Below are positions 1-10,331 of a stretch of 64,000 bases of DNA, piece by piece. Source of the stretch: Hortaea werneckii (taxonomy: Eukaryota; Ascomycota; Dothideomycetes; Mycosphaerellales; Teratosphaeriaceae); contig JBAOKB010000046.1 of NCBI GenBank assembly GCA_037044905.1, positions 29,082 to 93,081 on the forward strand, written 5' to 3'. The notes under the pieces are model-generated. The model was not told where the DNA came from, did no database searches, and saw only the letters and a list, made by a program, of their open reading frames with translations. How positions within the stretch are numbered: the stretch's first letter is position 1; each line of letters begins with the position of its first letter. The position numbers and the translations under genes are program-made.

Positions 1-291
1 TCGAGAAATGTCAGAGTCGGAATCATACTCGTCGTCTCTCCAGCTTCCCAATAAGTTCTTGGAGGCGTCGCTTCGCTCATCCTTGCCTGGCCATATGCTG
101 TAATTTCTTCTTCGGTTGATGATTAGTGACCCAAGCATTAGGCACAGGACAAGCTAGTACAAATGTTAGCATTTTGGATATTGATTATGCTTCGTATATA
201 ATTCGCGAGGACTTACAGTTGGCTCGAACCAAACCCGGGCAGCCGACTGAGGCTTGCCCAGGTCGGGCGTGGAGGTGCCGTTGGTGGCCAT
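1..291 (-). CDS. N-terminal part of a membrane protein gene, possibly PAP2-family; runs off the left edge
   Basis: I read two exons on the minus strand: 291..217 (start MATNGTSTPD, 25 codons) and 153..1, which stays open to the window edge. The intron 216..154 is 63 bases, with a GTAAGT donor, a CTAAC branch site and a TAG acceptor, and it keeps frame exactly. The product begins with a polar leader, then a hydrophobic stretch (LVLCLMLGSLII) followed by NRRR, which fits a membrane segment with a positively charged cytosolic side, then an acidic segment (DDEYDSDSDIS). The layout recalls the N-terminus of fungal PAP2-superfamily (Aur1-like) integral membrane proteins, but no catalytic motif is in the window, so that name is a guess. 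The gene model itself is well supported by splice signals and reading frame. Confidence 0.6.
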
Positions 292-1687
292 GGCTCACTT
301 CCGCCTCAAAGTCCGCCGCGCGTCTGGTAAGAAGGCTTGCTCAGGGGACAAGCAGCAATTAAAGGAAGCTACTTCCTTAGGAGCCAGAAAAATCAATCGT
401 GGTTCCGAAAAGAGAGGTGTGCTACTTGAAAGTTGGCCGTGTGCTTGGGATGGCGTAAGAAGTGGGATCCCTCCGCGGACCAATTGAAAATAGCAGAAGA
501 ATCGCCGGTTGCCTGGGTTCGGGGGAGCGTGCAGCAGCAAAGGCGCGGAAAAGAGCGGACGGGGTTGCCAAAGGGTGAGGTTGAGCTGTATTACAAGTCG
601 TAACGGCCAGTGTTGATGGTGAATGAATGAATGAATGTGAAGAAAGATAGGCGGAGAGCACAGGACGCGAGCGTGGGTGCCGGTAGGATTTCACACAGAA
701 GGCTGTGTTGTTAACTAGACCTCCGGGGGTCGAAGCTAAAGGGGCTGCGCCCACTTCGTAGCCCCTCGCACCGTTCGGGAAATCTACCCCGTTGTGGATC
801 CAACCTAGTAGCAGCTAGCTAGACTGCCGCCCGGCAACGTGGAAAACAGGGCTGCTGTGCCTTAAATTTTGATGGATGCCCATTCAATGTTTCCCCCTCC
901 AGCTGGCCCATTGACACCTCTTCGACTCGGCTTAACGAGCCATCTCAAGTTGTGGCGCTGCAATGGCCTCGGGGGCGACAAGTCAGCACGCGATCAGCTT
1001 GGAGGCCATGCAGACGCACGCGACCAATTTCCCTCATCTCCACCAACCCCAGCATGCAGCCTCGCCGTAACAAACCCGGGCCGCGCCGTGAAAGCTTATG
1101 GCCCTAGCTCGGTCTCGACGAGTATGCCTGAGGACACAAGCCCACTGCCTCCACCCGGGAGCTGCAGGGCAACCCCCGCTCTCATCCACATGCAGGTCCC
1201 GCCTCCGCTGCTGGGAGACTGCATTCTAGGTATAGACAGCATCTTTCTGAAAGCAAGGCCAGCGAATGGAAGCCTGCTTCAGCCACACAGGGAGAGAAAG
1301 ATCTCAGCCAATGCGTTTCCGATGCCTACCACACTTAGATCCTCCAGCTGAAAATACCGCCCACCCCGCCGATCACTAGGATGCGGGACGAAGGATTCTG
1401 ATCACGTTGCGGCGTAGGGGACAACGTGTACCTGGGCGCAGCCGAGCATAGAACATGGTTACGTGACGTCGTCTTCATTGAATCCTCTAGGCTAAGAATA
1501 CTCTCCTCCTAATTTCTCCATCAATGCCGTAATCATCGCTATCCGGGTATCTCGAGTACAGTCATCACAGCAGTAGTGCCAGCCAAAGCTCACTCCGCTC
1601 GCCAAAACAGAGCTTCCAATATCAATCGCTGTGCTCGCTATGCTCATCATTGATTCCGTTTGGTCTTAACTTGCCATGCCAGTTTCC
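292..1687. other. Intergenic region without a convincing gene
   Basis: This is the upstream region of the truncated membrane-protein gene and the downstream region of the HAPSTR1-like gene; both are on the minus strand. It holds a four-unit GAAT microsatellite at 621..636. Open frames here either start at TTG or are proline/serine-rich and resemble no family I know. I see no tRNA-like B box. Confidence 0.5.
621..636. repeat. GAAT microsatellite
   Basis: Four exact tandem GAAT units in the putative promoter of the membrane-protein gene that starts at 291. It is short and has no evident function. Confidence 0.8.
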
Positions 1688-2560
1688 TCACACAAATCTT
1701 CCTCTTTTCCCACCCCCGTCCCCACTGTTGCCTCCACGTCCATCCCTTCGGTTGTCCTGATTGAAGTCAATGCCAGAAATGTCGAAAAAGTCGGGATACG
1801 GTATTTTCCTCTTATTCCCTGCCCCAGAGCCAAGGTTGAAGTTTATCGTGGGCCCGTTGGCTGCTCTATTGCCGCTTTCTCGATGTCTGTGGGCGTGCCG
1901 TGCTCTGTTAGGCCTTGACACTACCCTGATGGGCGGCTCGCCTGTCGCTGAGGTGGCGGAGGGGGTAGAAGCGGCTGTAGAATTGTCCAATTCCATGCCG
2001 CTTTCTCTGTCGTGGTTCGAAGGGTATGCCTGATTGGAACGGAAGGTAAACTCGGTTCTCGGCGCTGATGTAGGTGTACCCGCTCTCTGCTGCTGTTGCA
2101 AATGTGGCGCTGGAGGCTCGGAAACGACTCTTCTCTGCTCTGTTGCATCCTCGCTAGGGTCAGAGCTGGCCGAAACGTGCATCTTTCTCTGCACCTCAGG
2201 TGAAGAACTCCTGGTATTGGTGTCTTCCTCATCTTTCTCGGCGTCGCCTTCGGTATCGCTAGTCGGAGCCTGCTGCTGTCTCTGGCCGCTCCCATCGTCA
2301 TCAAGCCGTGCGGTCGCCCACTGTCGTATCCGCCACCCCTCACCGTCCATAAGACCAATGTCTTCCTTGTCTAAGAATGCCAGCAAGTCGTCCAAAGCAT
2401 CCTGATAGCCTGCTGCTCGCGACTTCTTCTGTGCGGCGTCGGCTGATTTATATAGGTTGGTCACTGACAAGGCGGCCGCCTTGAAGTCTGAGAGAAGTTC
2501 TTGCGGATGTTCGTGGCGGCGACGGGGCAAGTGGCTCGAAAGGTCACGGATAGAATCCAT
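1688..2560 (-). CDS. HAPSTR1/C16orf72-like (DUF4588) stress-response protein
   Basis: This is a single-exon protein of 290 residues. I chose the ATG at 2560 (MDSIRDLSSHLPRR); the frame stays open to 2713, but the extra residues look like translated leader. Residues about 20-85 carry the recognisable part: an AAxSVTNLYK segment followed by a helical stretch and a WRIRQWATARL end, which resembles the helical core of animal C16orf72/HAPSTR1, a HUWE1-associated nuclear stress regulator. The rest is disordered, rich in Q, S, P and acidic residues. The C-terminus ends in a basic segment with KRKIPYPDFFDIS and an RGG-like tail, suggesting nuclear location. The family call rests on remembered resemblance, not on alignment. 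It is divergent from the calponin-like gene across a 542-base promoter region. Confidence 0.6.
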   Translation of the reverse strand: MDSIRDLSSHLPRRRHEHPQELLSDFKAAALSVTNLYKSADAAQKKSRAAGYQDALDDLLAFLDKEDIGLMDGEGWRIRQWATARLDDDGSGQRQQQAPTSDTEGDAEKDEEDTNTRSSSPEVQRKMHVSASSDPSEDATEQRRVVSEPPAPHLQQQQRAGTPTSAPRTEFTFRSNQAYPSNHDRESGMELDNSTAASTPSATSATGEPPIRVVSRPNRARHAHRHRESGNRAANGPTINFNLGSGAGNKRKIPYPDFFDISGIDFNQDNRRDGRGGNSGDGGGKRGRFV

Positions 2561-3102
2561 AGTGTATCGATTGCGTTTTAAATCAGGGCGAAGGAAAACA
2601 GCAGACGGTAGGCCACGCGTGTAGGTCTCGCTGGGTTCGGCGGGTAATCTCTCGTCCAGCTGAGTGATGACTCTTGCCGCCGGCTGACCAGGTTTTTGGA
2701 GGGGCGCAAACACCGCCAGCGCAGAGATAGCAATGCTGTCGGTGCTCTGAACCAGATTCTATTAGTTCGTAAGGCACAAACGAAAAGCGACTGCAAAAGT
2801 GTTTCAAGGGTGATGCCGATAGATAGCAGCGTCGGTCACATGCAATCCTCGGATGGAAGCATCGCTTTGTTCAGAACTTGGCGGCTAAGGCGGCGGGAAC
2901 AGGCCCCACGGTCCTGCCGAATCGGACCGGGGCCAGCATGCCGCTTCGTCATAATCAACAAAACATCCCTACATCAGATGCGCCGAGCCACGCGCGCCAC
3001 GTTCTGCATACATTAATTACTTGCATCCACGTCCACAGTGTTGGAGGTAGAGCGACATTGCTGCTGTGAGGAGTCTCGGTTTGACCAAGTCACGCAGCAG
3101 AT
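2561..3102. other. Divergent promoter region
   Basis: 542 bases between the HAPSTR1-like gene (minus) and the calponin-homology gene (plus). It should contain both promoters. I see no clear TATA box and no RNA gene. Confidence 0.5.
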
Positions 3103-5652
3103 ATGGCCTCTGTCACCTCGCTCGACCAGGACATGCGCAACCTGCGCTTAGGGCGGTATACTCCTCAGGCCGCAAACGAAGCCCGGCAATGGATTGAGGA
3201 CTCTTTGGGCGAGTCACTATCGTCCCGGGATCTTTTGGACGCTTTGAAGGACGGTATTGTCCTGTGCAAGCTCGCCAACCTCGTACTGCCTCCACCAGGG
3301 GTCAAGTTCAAGACCATGGCAATGCCCTTTATACAGATGGAGAACATATCGCATTTCCTCAAAGCGTGCGAGATGCCGCCGCTCAACTTACCTGCCCATG
3401 ACCGATTCTTGACCGTGGATCTGTACGAGCAGAAGGATCCGGCGCAAGTGCTGCAGTGTTTAGGCGCTTTCAGCAGGCAGGCGCACGTGGCGAGGCCGGA
3501 TGTATTTAAGACGACGATTGGGCCCGCTAAGAAGAGCGGCAGCGTTGTCAGTCCCACGAATACGGGGCGTAGCGGTGGACTGAGCAATGGTGGAGGGAGC
3601 TGGAGAGGGAGCGTGAATAGCAGACCGGGCAGCCCGACGAAGAGCGTGGCGAGTCCTTCGGCTGCCGTGCCATCGTCGTCACGCGCGATGAGTCCCAGTT
3701 ACACTGGTGGCTCCACTGGCTCCGCAGGCAGCACACCATCCACCACGAAGTCGCCAGGGCCTGTGAGCAGTTGGAGTAGTAGAAGAGATGAAGGCGTTAC
3801 GAACCCTGCATGGAACATCGCGCAATATGGCTACATGGGCGGAGCATCACAAGGCAATCAAGGTGTCGTTTTTGGCGGAAGGAGACAAATTACTAGTGCG
3901 GGTCCTTCAGTGCCGAATTCGGCTGCGATTGTGCGAAAGCGACAAGAAGAAGAGCAGGAGCAACAACGTCTGAAGCAGCAAGCCGAAGAGGCAGAGTATA
4001 AGAGGAAGGTGGAAAGAGAGGCCGATGAGGAGCGTGAAAGACTTGAGGAAGAGAGACATTGGGAAGCAGAGACAAAAAGGCTACGAGATGAGGAGCGTCA
4101 GAGACTTGCAGAGCAAAAGCGACAGTGGGAGGAGCAGGAGAGACGTTGGAAAGAGGAGGAAGAAGTGAGGCGGAAGGAGGAGGCAGATGTGCAAGCCAAG
4201 TTGATGCCGAAGAAGCCGCCTGAGAAGCCGAGGGTGAGCTCGCAGAGTATACTGCGCGGCCAGAGTTTGGCAGACTATCAAAGGAGTAAAGGGACTTTGA
4301 GCAATGGTGGAGACGGCAGTGCGGACGAGTCCCCTGAGCAAAAACGAGTGAGAGAACTTGAGCAGCAGCTCGAGGAAGCGAGAGAACGGGAAAGACAATA
4401 TCAAACGGAGCGCGAGGAGCGTACGCAGAAGGGAATCGACCGCGGATCGAGACCCGGAACTGCCGACGCGACCCGACCAGGTAGCGCTGGCCAAAGTGAT
4501 GTGAGCTGGGCTGGCGATGAGCGGGAGTTCCTTCGAAGTCAATGGGAGCAAAGTCAACACGAGCAGCAGCAGCAACAGCAGCAGCAGAGCCATCAAGAGC
4601 ACTCCAGATCGCCTAGTCCCACTCCCCAGCCATCAAGCATTGAATCAACAACGCCCGGGGCTCAATCACCTCTGGCGTCTTCTTCTACGCGCCCGCTTCC
4701 TCAGCCAGCAACAGTTGAGGAGGCAGAAGATCCGGAAGCCGACACGATGCGAACACTTCCCTCCCGACCGCAAAGCGTACAGCAAGCCAATTCATCGTCC
4801 TCGGTCCCACGCTTTGATGGCGAGTCTGCGCCTAATAGCTCGCCACTTGGGAGCAACAACAGACCGTTGCCTACTCCCGACAAAGAGTACAGGCCTTACA
4901 CGCCAGAACAATCGAAGCCACCAGGGTTTGGTGCTGGCTTCGGCAGTGTCAGGGGCTCACCTTTCACTCGGCCTGGACAAGGATCAAGAACGCCTGAGCT
5001 GCCTAAAAGAGACATCGGTAGCGTGCGATCACCTTTCGCGCGCCCAGAACGGCAGACTACACCCGAAATGCCCTCAAGAAGCTCGGGGACTTTACGATCA
5101 CCTTTTGCCCGCCCCGCAGATGGCGCACGACCTTCAAGTCCGTTCGCACGACCTCAAGAGGCCAGATCGCCATTCGCAAGACCAACATCGCGAGCGCAGG
5201 AACAATCCCCAGCGGACGCGGTTGCCGAGCAAACACCGCCAGCGAACCGGACAGATGACTATCTCGCATCCCACTCAGCACCTCAGGAGCAACAACAAGT
5301 CCGAGTAAGCAGCAGCCAAGAAGCCGGCGACACAACACTAGAGCAGCAGCGCGATCGCGATCGTCGCATGGCCTCACAGCAAAAGACGAAAGCAGGCGGC
5401 TGGGCCTCCAAGTCCCTCCTCGAGCGCGAGATGGAACGCGAACGCGAGCGGCAACGAGAATGGGAGGCGAATCAGCAAGAAGTGCAGAATGCGCCGAAAG
5501 ATCCCAATGCCGGCTCCGGACAGGGTCAGAGTTGGGATGTCAATCAGTATGGGTTCATGGGCGGTGATAATCAGAGCAGAGGGAGCAGTGCCGGCTCCGG
5601 AATCAATTTTGGGGGTCGGAGACAGATTTTGGGGCCCAGGCCGCAGAAGTAG
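3103..5652 (+). CDS. Calponin-homology, transgelin-like actin-binding protein (Scp1/Stg1 type), enlarged
   Basis: Uninterrupted frame of 849 residues. Residues about 26-127 form one calponin-homology domain (WIEDSLGE, LLDALKDGIVLCKLAN, QMENISHFLKACE). Two calponin-like repeats follow far apart: residues about 237-264 (WNIAQYGYMGG to FGGRRQI) and 811-842 (WDVNQYGFMGG to FGGRRQI). Between them lie a long charged coiled coil (about 278-440), a poly-Q tract, and five SPF(A/T)RP motifs around residues 610-690. Yeast Scp1 and fission-yeast Stg1 are about 200 residues with one CH domain and one repeat and bundle actin. This protein keeps both elements but inserts several hundred residues, so a scaffold role on actin is inferred. 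The start ATG opens directly into the CH domain leader, as in transgelins. Confidence 0.85.
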   Translation: MASVTSLDQDMRNLRLGRYTPQAANEARQWIEDSLGESLSSRDLLDALKDGIVLCKLANLVLPPPGVKFKTMAMPFIQMENISHFLKACEMPPLNLPAHDRFLTVDLYEQKDPAQVLQCLGAFSRQAHVARPDVFKTTIGPAKKSGSVVSPTNTGRSGGLSNGGGSWRGSVNSRPGSPTKSVASPSAAVPSSSRAMSPSYTGGSTGSAGSTPSTTKSPGPVSSWSSRRDEGVTNPAWNIAQYGYMGGASQGNQGVVFGGRRQITSAGPSVPNSAAIVRKRQEEEQEQQRLKQQAEEAEYKRKVEREADEERERLEEERHWEAETKRLRDEERQRLAEQKRQWEEQERRWKEEEEVRRKEEADVQAKLMPKKPPEKPRVSSQSILRGQSLADYQRSKGTLSNGGDGSADESPEQKRVRELEQQLEEARERERQYQTEREERTQKGIDRGSRPGTADATRPGSAGQSDVSWAGDEREFLRSQWEQSQHEQQQQQQQQSHQEHSRSPSPTPQPSSIESTTPGAQSPLASSSTRPLPQPATVEEAEDPEADTMRTLPSRPQSVQQANSSSSVPRFDGESAPNSSPLGSNNRPLPTPDKEYRPYTPEQSKPPGFGAGFGSVRGSPFTRPGQGSRTPELPKRDIGSVRSPFARPERQTTPEMPSRSSGTLRSPFARPADGARPSSPFARPQEARSPFARPTSRAQEQSPADAVAEQTPPANRTDDYLASHSAPQEQQQVRVSSSQEAGDTTLEQQRDRDRRMASQQKTKAGGWASKSLLEREMERERERQREWEANQQEVQNAPKDPNAGSGQGQSWDVNQYGFMGGDNQSRGSSAGSGINFGGRRQILGPRPQK

Positions 5653-5936
5653 TTGAGTGAGGAGTGTGGATAGATTGCGAATTTTAAGATGCGGTGTCAT
5701 GATGACTAGTGATGTAGCGGACGTTACGCGCTCGACATCGCCCTTAACAGAGCACACACATCTCATAATTTCAGTGAAAATTGAAATTGTTTCGTCGAAG
5801 TATAGGTCAAGATCTCCACTCTGTGCACATTCAGCTCTCCTTCCTTGACGCGATGCCTCACCGAATGTTCCAACGGCAATTCGAGACAAATGCAGTAAAT
5901 GATACAGAATTGTTTATACGCGAGATAACAGCATCC

Positions 5937-7084
5937 CTAGAAAGTATACCACTGCCTCTGCCACTGCACCGGACGGTCCGGCAGCGGCACCCACAAGTTC
6001 TTGCCCACCTTGGCCTTCCGCCTCTTCTCCTCACGTTCCCCATACTCCCGTATTCTCGTCGCTTCCTCCTTCAACAAGACCGTCAGACTCGTCCAGGGCG
6101 TCCGAAGGATGTTCGTGTTGCCCCTTGCACGAAAGTCCGGAAGCTGCCCGTAAGGCCCACGACCAACCCATGCCTGGTCGATGTAGATCTTGCTTGGGTC
6201 GGCGACCGTGTGCCTCTTGCCGTTCTTCAGCTGGATTTGTAGAGGGGCTTCTTTGCCCTCCGCTCGTCCTGGGATCATGGGTTCTACGCCGGAGACGGTA
6301 GGGCTCGTGTCGTTGAGATTCTCCTCTGCAGCTCTGTCCACGCCCCCAAGACCCATACCGCGCATTACCACCGCCTCATCTCTGGCGTATTCCAGCTGCT
6401 TCAGAATATCTTGCGCGATTTTCTTCTTGCTAAACCGCATCTGCACAATGGCGTCTTCGATGGTCTTGCCCTGGATCTGGCGTGCCAGCATGCCCAGCTT
6501 CTTCACTGAAGTTTTGAAGTTCTGGCTTTTGACCAGGTGTTCCCGTTCAGTGCGCTTGATGACTTGCTGATCGGTCAATCGGCCGCCGCGTCTCACCATC
6601 TGGATGACCTTCTTCCTCTCCCAGCGCTCACGTGAGTTCGGGTCCGGGTCCAGCACGCGGAGCATGTTGTTGGGATCGCGTGCTTTTCCCCCTACTTTGG
6701 TGTCTCCAGCGTCGCCGCCGTCCGCTGCGGCTGCGTACTCTTCCTGCTGCCGTTGGGCTCGGCGGTCATCTTCGAAGATGGATGAGGCCGCAAGGTCACC
6801 TGGGACGGGACGCTCCTGAGGCTGAGCTGAAGACGCAGAAGGGTTCTTCCGGTGATACTCGTCTAGTACCGGGTTGTTCGACGGTTGGGCTTCTGTGGTG
6901 GTAGCATTCTCGCTTTTGCCGCGGCCGAACACAGCGGTGCGCTGCTGTTGGTGCTGAACTCGCGGCCGTATAGGGAGGTTCTGACAGAAGAGGCCTATGT
7001 TGCGTTAGCAATGCTTGGCGGAAGAGGATTGCGCATTATCTTACACCGGCCTGCCAGGCGCCGCGAAGGGGCTGCTACACTCAT
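5937..7084 (-). CDS. mrpl22: Mitochondrial large-subunit ribosomal protein uL22m
   Basis: Two exons: 7084..7045 and 6994..5937. The 50-base intron (7044..6995) has a GTAAGA donor, a perfect CTAAC branch site and a TAG acceptor, and joins in frame to give 365 residues. The first exon supplies MSVAAPSRRLAGR, and exon 2 continues with a basic Arg/Gln-rich leader ending near FGRG, a typical mitochondrial presequence. The L22 core runs from KSQNFKTSVKKLG through IAQDILKQLEYARDEA, and the fungal C-terminal block includes YIDQAWVGRGPYG and TPWTSLTVLLKEEATRIREYG. uL22m lines the exit tunnel of the mitochondrial ribosome. The start codon lies only 143 bases from the transposon's target-site duplication. 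Convergent with the calponin gene. Confidence 0.9.
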
Positions 7085-7226
7085 TGCCGTCTACGATGGG
7101 CCTGATATTCTCCTCCAGCCTGGTGAGCCCCGAGTCTCTACTGAACTGCACATCCCGACGGAGGACGGGTAAAGCCGGCGCGGGAGTAGCCGGTCGAATG
7201 CGCCTTGACTATTGGCTCAAGCACGC
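7085..7226 (-). promoter_or_regulatory. Remaining proximal promoter of mrpl22
   Basis: 142 bases between the mrpl22 start and the transposon target duplication. An ATTGG (CCAAT box in reverse) lies near 7211. Everything further upstream of mrpl22 is now transposon. Confidence 0.45.
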
Positions 7227-7235
7227 CGCCTACAC
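7227..7235. repeat. 9-bp target-site duplication, left copy
   Basis: CGCCTACAC directly abuts the left terminal inverted repeat and recurs exactly at 37643..37651, directly after the right one. A 9-bp duplication is characteristic of Mutator-like transposition. Confidence 0.88.
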
Positions 7236-7302
7236 GAGAAACTATAGGGACACCCCCTCATTTTACTACGATTACCCCCTCTCTACATAGCGTGTCGCAC
7301 TG
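7236..7302 (+). repeat. Left terminal inverted repeat of the DNA transposon
   Basis: Begins GAGAAACTATAGGGACACCC. Against the inverted right end I count nine mismatches in 67 positions, all C/T or G/A transitions, as expected from RIP acting independently on two originally identical ends. Confidence 0.85.
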
Positions 7303-10300
7303 TCTCGTACTAGACGAGATAGACTTTATATACCTCCGAAACGCGTCGAGCGCGTTTTTTTATAGGTATAAATATATATAGATATAGACATATATATATA
7401 TTCGCGTATACTTCTCTATATAAAGGCTCGTTTTATATAACTATAAATATCGATAATAGTATACTAGAAGACTTTACTCCCTTGTTTAGAATAGATATAG
7501 ATCCCTTGTCTAAAATAGATAACTATACTCCCCTATCTACTATAAACGATCTTCTACTACCTCTAAAGGCTACGTACCTATTAATTAAAAATCTTTAATA
7601 CGCTATAAATAAATAGATATTTTAATATAGATACGAGGTTATTATTATATACTTTAAAAATAAAGATAAAGGTAGAAAGCTTATAGTTTATAGTCGTTCG
7701 GGTAAGACAAGGAACTCCCGCTAGTTAAGCGATAAAAACTAATAGCGAACTACCTCTTTATATAAATATAGATACCCTTTTTAACTATACTTTATATAAG
7801 ATAAGAAGGAAAATCTATTTTTATTCTAGTCGGTCTAATATTTTAGGACTTCGATAGTATTACTCTATAATTACTAACCGACTACGTTTAGAATAGCTAC
7901 TATAAACTAACGTCGTCTTCGACAAATAGAGGAGTTAAGAGTAGTTATTAAAAAGTATACCTCGTCTAGTACGAGCGTTATTTAATTAAGGGCGCTCCTA
8001 AATAAAGATTATATAGGCTCGTTTTAAACAAGATAAGATATTTATAATATATAATAGTATAAGAAATAGTAAAAGCTTTAAGGTAGTACTATTATAGATA
8101 CTATAATTAAAACGCTCTAGAACTAAGGCTTTTTTATTTAGTACGATATAGAATTAGATAGGGGTTAGGGTATTCGTCTAAGCTAAATCTTTATAGCCTA
8201 TCTAAAGTCTATATAGTTTTACTAAGAGTTTTATAATATCCTTATCCTTAATAATATATATAAGACGAACCGATATAATAAGCCTATTCTTAATATTTAT
8301 AGTATTTCTAGTTCGAACAAGATAATCTAGCTTAGCCTCTACCTTCTAAATAATAAGAACAAAACTAAATTTTAATAGGCTCTTTAGTAAATAGACTCTC
8401 TCCTTCGTTAAAAACGAATACTAGTTCTAAAGCTTATTATATTCGACTAAAATTAAGCCTACTTAAATATAATTTAGCTTGTCTTCCCTAAATCTTACCT
8501 TTAGCTCTATATATAATATATTAAAAAGGATATACTTATATTCTCTCGAGACAAACTTAGTATACCTTTTAATAATAAATAGAAGGAGTATATCGATACT
8601 AAATAAGGCTAGAAGTTTTTCGATACTTTTAAAAAATTTATCTATACTAAAACTAAAGAGAAGTATAATAAAAAGCTTACCTCGATTTAAACAATTTAGC
8701 TATAAGGATATATATACCTTCGCCGATAATAACTCGACTAATATAAAGAGCTTTGCGCTAGATTTGCTATAAATAAGGCATTCTATTTCTCTATCTTGTT
8801 AATATTAAGGGTAGAGAATTCGTACGCCTCTATTAAAAAATAGCTTAAAAACTTATATTATAATATCTATTTGTTTGTTATAAAGCTTACCCTATAGTAG
8901 GAGAGCCTTTTTTAATACGTAATAGATACTACTTTATATAAGAAGAGCTATAGTCTTATTTAATATAATAGTTAGTTTTAGCGAAAGGTATAGAAGCGTA
9001 TTTAGTACTATCTATTTAGACTAATACTAAAGTAATATATAATTACTTTAAACAAGTTAAAAGAGCTTTAATAATAACGAGATACTAGAGTTATAGAGCC
9101 CCTATTTTAATAGCATTCTAGAAAATATAAAAAGGCTCTTAGAATACCTTATTCTTATTTTATTCGTAACCTCTAAATCGCTAGATCTCCTTTATAGCTA
9201 GAGTACTTCTATAAGTACTAGTACATTATTTAGAACGAAGAGATATATATTAAATAGCCTCCGCTCGATATTAACGAGTCTATAATAGTTATACGTTAAT
9301 AACAAAGGCGCTATAAAAATAAAACTTAGCCTTAGATTAGATCTAGTATAAATAGTACCTAATATAATACTCTTTAGGCTAAGGTAGTTAATTAGAATTA
9401 GACTCTATCTCTAATATAGCTAATATCTTGTTGCTATACTCCCTAATTGTCTTAAATAAATACCTTAAAACCTTCGTCTTAGCTAGTACTAAATACGCTA
9501 TTTTTAATACCTCCTCCTTCTTAGCCTTTAGTATTAATAATATACCCTCCTCCTCCTTCTCCTTAGCTTTTAGTACTAACAATATACCTTTATCTATTAT
9601 ATTTAAGTAGTATTAGCTATACCTATTAGGTCCCTCCGCCTTAGCTAAATTAGTATATATCTCTATATTAGTTATATCCTTAGATACCTACATCTTAGCT
9701 AAATTAGTATATACCTCTATATTAACTATATCCTTAGATGCCTACGTTTTAGCTAAATTAGTATATACCTCTATATTAACTATATCTTTAGATGCCTATA
9801 TCTTAGCTAAATTAGTATATACCTTTACTCTAGCTATATTATTAGATACCTTCGTCTTAGCTAAATTAGTATATACCTTTACTTTAGTTAAGTAAAGGCC
9901 TACTATATAAAGTCTATTAGCGTTCCTATCTATTATAAGCGTCCTTATATACTAGAATAATATTTTTTAAAACGAGAGCTAGGCATTAGTAGAGCGTATA
10001 TACTATATATATTCTACAAAGTATATAAGTTTCGCCTTTAATAAGACTATATTAACCCCTTTCTTTTTATACTTTTTTTCCTTTTTTTATCTATAATATT
10101 TATAACATCCTCTTCTCTCCTTTATCCTTAATAAACTTCTAACTTTAATTTAGTATTAACAAGTATAATAGCTACTAATCTAGGTAGTATATTTATTTTA
10201 AATATAGCTATACTACCTAGGCTCGCTCTACCTTCTACAAACTAGCCTCCCTTCTAAGGTATTAACTTTTAATCCTACGCTAATATATAGATCTTATACT

Positions 10301-10326
10301 AGACTAATTATATTAATATAGTCTAG
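7303..10326. other. AT-rich RIP-degraded interior of the DNA transposon, left part
   Basis: About 3.0 kb nearly devoid of CA and TG dinucleotides and dense in TA. The short open frames inside (for example around 8479..8772) are low-complexity AT translations without family resemblance. A coding-like tandem repeat lies at 9640..9895. Confidence 0.8.
9640..9895. repeat. 54-bp tandem repeat, five units
   Basis: Units begin at 9640, 9694, 9748, 9802 and 9856, each starting with a version of CTTAGCTAAATTAGTATATA; the last is partial. Period 54 equals 18 codons. A looser related repeat with TCCTCC tracts lies just upstream (about 9508..9600). The multiple-of-three period suggests an ancestral repetitive coding region, now RIP-damaged. 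Confidence 0.85.
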
Positions 10327-10331
10327 CTAAA
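10327..10331. repeat. 5-bp target-site duplication of the outer gypsy insertion, left copy
   Basis: CTAAA directly precedes LTR1 and recurs at 36729..36733 directly after the 37-bp LTR tail. This shows that the outermost LTR ends (10332 and 36728) belong to one original plus-strand insertion. Confidence 0.85.

Noticed and set aside
869..1351. Proline/serine-rich 160-codon plus-strand frame
   Set aside because: Starts at TTG (next ATG one codon later), no domain, no splice context, and composition typical of fungal intergenic DNA.
8479..8772. 97-codon frame in the AT-rich shell
   Set aside because: Leu/Ile/Ser/Tyr-rich translation of RIP-mutated DNA with no family resemblance.
9640..9895. 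CRISPR-like array
   Set aside because: The 54-bp units are contiguous with no unique spacers, in a eukaryotic transposon; an ordinary minisatellite.
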